From Amyelois transitella (Eukaryota > Arthropoda > Insecta > Lepidoptera > Pyralidae): a stretch of DNA of 64,000 nt. Below the pieces are notes generated by a model, which worked only from the letters and a program-made list of their open reading frames with translations, was not told where the DNA came from and did not search any database. The position numbers and the translations under genes are program-made. Positions 61,035-64,000 of the stretch are shown one piece after another (within the stretch, counting starts at the first letter, position 1; every line of letters starts with the position of its first letter). The stretch covers positions 1,020,001-1,084,000 of the forward strand of contig NC_083534.1 of NCBI RefSeq assembly GCF_032362555.1, given 5' to 3'.

Positions 61035-64000
61035 TATCAAATTCAAATTCAAACTTTTATTTGCATAATATGAGTACAACAAGGTCTTAAATATAATGTA
61101 TAACAGATCTTCATACTTAAACACTGGACCAATTTACCCTTTCGGATGTTGCAAACATTTTTTATGTATTAGTAGACATACAAACTTATACATAGAGGTA
61201 CCTACTTAGTATCACATTATAATTTTAAATCTAATTAGAATTGTTTAAACCTAGTATTGCACAATTTATATTTATCTGTTAATAGGTGCTTATTTATTAT
61301 TATTGTAAATATTTATAATGTTCTAATGTTTTCAAGTTTACAATGTAAAACTATTATAATCCTACTACTTATTTAAATTAAGGTACTCATCTATAGAATA
61401 AAAATTGTTTTGAAGAAGCATAGACTTAATTTTTTTATTAAAGTGAGTTAATTTATTTTCATTTTTTATAGAATTCGGTAGTTTATTATAAATTTTTATT
61501 CCCATATGAAATGGGCTTTGGTGGAGCATTTTTATTCTTGCAGGTTGAATGCATAAGTTATTTTTATTTCTTGTGTGATATGTATGTGTATCTTTTATTT
61601 GAGTAAATAAATGCTTATTTTTGTGTACAAATTGACATATATCCTGAATGTAAATTGAAGGTAGTGTTAGTAATTCAATTTTTTTATAATATGGTTTGCA
61701 GCTTTCAGTATTTTTTATTTCTGCTAATATTCTAACACATTTTTTCTGTAATATAAATACTTCATGAGCGCTACTGCTATTACCCCATAGCATTACCCCA
61801 TACTTTAGCCAGGAGTAAGCATACGCATAGTAAGCCGATAGTGCAGTTTCAAGATTTGTGCAATGTTTTATTTGATATAGTGCATATATAAATTTACTTA
61901 ATTTTGCTTTGACATTTTCTATGTGACTTTTCCAGTTAATATGAGAATCAATATGTATGCCTAATAAATTAAAAGTATTCACTGTTTCTATATCTGTTTT
62001 ATTATATTGAATAAGAGAAGTATCTAATGGTGCTTTGTTTACAGATGTAAATTGCATTAGCTTTGTCTTTTTGTAATTTATTTCCAGGTTATGATCACTA
62101 AGCCATTTTTCAGCTATATTAAGTTTATCTAATACTATTGATTTTATATCTATATTACTATTATTATCATGTCCAATCAAAATTGACAGATCATCTGCAA
62201 AAAGAATACTAGTTGTATTTTCTTTATCAAAAATTTTTGGCAGGTCATTAATATATATTATAAATAGTATACATCCTAATACGCTCCCTTGAGGTATAGC
62301 ACATGTTAAACTTGTTTCATTAGATTTAATTATTTCTATTGTATTATTGTGGTCATTGTAAAACGTTATTTGTACAATTTGTTTTCTATTTTGCAAGTAA
62401 GATTGGAACCACTGATATGCTCGTCCACGAACCCCAGATCCATATAATTTGGACAATAATATTTTATGAGATACTTTATCATAAGCCTTAGTCATATCAA
62501 GCAAAAGACCAAAGGCATGTTTCTTCTCGTTAATATGTCGTAAGGCGTTTTGAATATAATTATACACTGCAGTTGTAGTAGATTTTGTTTTCCGAAAACC
62601 GTTTTGCCTGTCATCGAGAATTTTAAATTTTTCTAAAAACGAATATAGTCTATTGCTCATTGCTTTTTCAAATACTTTGGAAAAGGTGGATAAGAGTGCA
62701 ATCGGTCTATAATTGTTCGGGTTTGTGGGATCATCTCTTTTATGTATCGGTATGACTGTTGATATTTTAAGAAGATCTGGAAATGTACCTTCTTGAAAAC
62801 TTTGATTTATCAAAAGAGTAAGGGGTTGTGTAAGTTCATCAGCACAAAATTTCAAAAGTATTGTTGGTATTCCATCGCTACCGAAACTGTGTTTATTTTT
62901 CAAAGATTTAATTATATTTTTAATTTCTTTTTCATCAACTGAATTTAGGAACATTGTAGTGGTTGGAGGATTCATTACAGGGTAACCTTTGTTACTGCTT
63001 TGTGAAGTTTTAGTCTGGCCAATAGAAGCAAAATGTTTGTTAAAAGTATTAGATATTTTATAAGGATCTTCTGAAATTTTATCATTTATATTTATTTTCA
63101 AATTGGATTGGAATTTTTTTGTGGTTCTACCATATTTTGTATTTATAATTTTCCACATTGTTTTGATTTTATTATCACTTTGCTTCATTTTACGAATGTA
63201 ATCATTTTTCCTTGAAATTTTTATACATTTTTTTAAAATTTGACTATATGATTTAAGATGGCTTCTAATGATAGGGCTATTTGTTTGGTTAAGAATTGTT
63301 CTCATATACCTTTTTGTCTTACAAGAGTTTTTTAAGCCTGTGGTTAGCCACGTTTTTCTTACTTTATTTTTTATTTTTATTTTTTTTACGGGTATATGTT
63401 TATTAAAATTGGAAAGTATAATATTATGAAATGAACTATAGTTTTCGTTAATTGTTTGACTAGTGGTTATTATTTGTGTCCATTTAAGATTCTTCAATGA
63501 ATTTTTAAAATTACTCATATTTTCTTTGTTAAATAATCTTTTTGTAGCATACCTAAATGTATTATTGTTGGAAAGAATTTTTTCATATTTTATTACTATA
63601 TTAGTACTCTTGTGGTCAGAGAGGCCATAATCCTCTACAGTCACATTAAGTACATTTGACTCATTATTTACAAGTACTAAATCGATACAAGAAGCAGTTT
63701 TATCAGTTACTCGAGTTGGCTGTTTAATAAGTTGTTTAAAATTATATGAAGACCAAAAATTTAAAAATGTTTTACTTACAGAGTCATTTATATTAACTTT
63801 AATATTAAAATCACCGCCAGCTATTATAGTTTTATTTTTTGTATTCAACTTATCAAGAACTTTAGTCATCTGTTCATAAAATACATTAATATGACGATCG
63901 GCTCTGTATACTCCTAATAAAATTGTATTAATTTTTGGTAACTCTATAGCACAAAGTTCAATTACTCCCTCTACAGAAAAACCAACAATATCTTTTCTCT
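61035..64000 (-). mobile_element. Non-LTR retrotransposon (Jockey/CR1-group), continues past right edge
   Basis: 3' end at the left: AATAAAAGTTTGAATTTGAA-type tail with AATAAA signal, about 330 bp of 3' UTR, then one long open frame to the window edge. No tail-proximal truncation. The 5' end is not visible. Confidence 0.88.
61365..64000 (-). CDS. LINE ORF2: AP endonuclease plus reverse transcriptase, 5' end off window
   Basis: About 878 codons without a stop from the right edge to TAA at 61365; the first in-window Met at 63869 is internal. The endonuclease end shows LLGVYRADRHINVFYEQMTK and IIAGGDFN (catalytic GDFN). Then an RT with PVIPIHKRDDPTNPNNYRPI-like block, LLDMTKAYDKVSHKILLSKL, CAIPQGSVLGCILFIIYIND and FADDLSILIG (catalytic Asp pair), and a C-terminal region with VFILQKKCVRILAE. 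It encodes the nicking and reverse-transcription activity for target-primed retrotransposition. The uninterrupted frame suggests a young, possibly active copy. Related to, but clearly distinct from, the LINE at 3110-4540. Confidence 0.9.
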   Translation of the reverse strand, partial: RKDIVGFSVEGVIELCAIELPKINTILLGVYRADRHINVFYEQMTKVLDKLNTKNKTIIAGGDFNIKVNINDSVSKTFLNFWSSYNFKQLIKQPTRVTDKTASCIDLVLVNNESNVLNVTVEDYGLSDHKSTNIVIKYEKILSNNNTFRYATKRLFNKENMSNFKNSLKNLKWTQIITTSQTINENYSSFHNIILSNFNKHIPVKKIKIKNKVRKTWLTTGLKNSCKTKRYMRTILNQTNSPIIRSHLKSYSQILKKCIKISRKNDYIRKMKQSDNKIKTMWKIINTKYGRTTKKFQSNLKININDKISEDPYKISNTFNKHFASIGQTKTSQSSNKGYPVMNPPTTTMFLNSVDEKEIKNIIKSLKNKHSFGSDGIPTILLKFCADELTQPLTLLINQSFQEGTFPDLLKISTVIPIHKRDDPTNPNNYRPIALLSTFSKVFEKAMSNRLYSFLEKFKILDDRQNGFRKTKSTTTAVYNYIQNALRHINEKKHAFGLLLDMTKAYDKVSHKILLSKLYGSGVRGRAYQWFQSYLQNRKQIVQITFYNDHNNTIEIIKSNETSLTCAIPQGSVLGCILFIIYINDLPKIFDKENTTSILFADDLSILIGHDNNSNIDIKSIVLDKLNIAEKWLSDHNLEINYKKTKLMQFTSVNKAPLDTSLIQYNKTDIETVNTFNLLGIHIDSHINWKSHIENVKAKLSKFIYALYQIKHCTNLETALSAYYAYAYSWLKYGVMLWGNSSSAHEVFILQKKCVRILAEIKNTESCKPYYKKIELLTLPSIYIQDICQFVHKNKHLFTQIKDTHTYHTRNKNNLCIQPARIKMLHQSPFHMGIKIYNKLPNSIKNENKLTHFNKKIKSMLLQNNFYSIDEYLNLNK

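Overview
The window looks like a moth or butterfly (Lepidoptera) chromosome segment. It has AT-rich intergenic DNA, many short introns with GT..AG ends, and very dense short interspersed repeats. It carries arthropod neuropeptide genes and no bacterial-type gene organisation. All gene models were built by reading exons and matching splice phases by eye; no transcript or database was available.

Genes, left to right. (1) Insulin-degrading enzyme (Ide), minus strand, 18 coding exons from 19270 down to 306. All three zinc ligands are present; the C-terminal quarter lies beyond the left edge. (2) A three-exon, 214-residue cysteine- and charge-rich protein of unknown function, minus strand, 25277 to 23324. 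(3) A repeat-dominated stretch of about 16 kb (25.3 to 41.7 kb) with one isolated candidate exon (33140-33256). (4) Ccap, the crustacean cardioactive peptide precursor, plus strand, four exons, 41746-44692. (5) Trissin, a six-cysteine neuropeptide precursor, minus strand, three exons, 49492-46272, tail-to-tail with Ccap. (6) The last three coding exons of a PAP2-type phospholipid phosphatase (PLPP4/5 class), minus strand, 59627-55851; its 5' exons are beyond the right edge or hidden. (7) A non-LTR retrotransposon with an open endonuclease-reverse transcriptase frame, minus strand, running off the right edge.

Repeat families, named here for this window. tSINE: tRNA-derived SINE with A/B boxes. 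G element: about 250 bp, head GTGCCGTGTGGTTCCC, tail (TATG)n. R element: 3' end of an RTE-like LINE whose last bases resemble the G tail. Hel-A, Hel-B, Hel-C and Hel-D: non-autonomous rolling-circle elements starting TC and ending CTAG next to T. F element: contains TTACCGCTTCTTCTGCAC. E element: contains GAGGAGCCCGGGGTGCGCC. D element: contains ATTTCACGGATTGGAGC. They fill most introns and intergenic space and are often nested. Strand of a repeat means its own 5'-3' direction as defined here; family assignment is by reading, so ends are good to a few bases for Helitrons and to 5-20 bases for the others.

The most unusual structures are tandem partial exon duplications carrying their splice donors (in the phosphatase gene at 56.7-57.6 kb and in Ide at 14.2-14.9 kb), head-to-tail Helitron junctions, perfect palindromes inside G copies, an hAT element with an 8-bp target duplication nested in a G copy, and a 0.67-kb foldback beside a Helitron helicase remnant.
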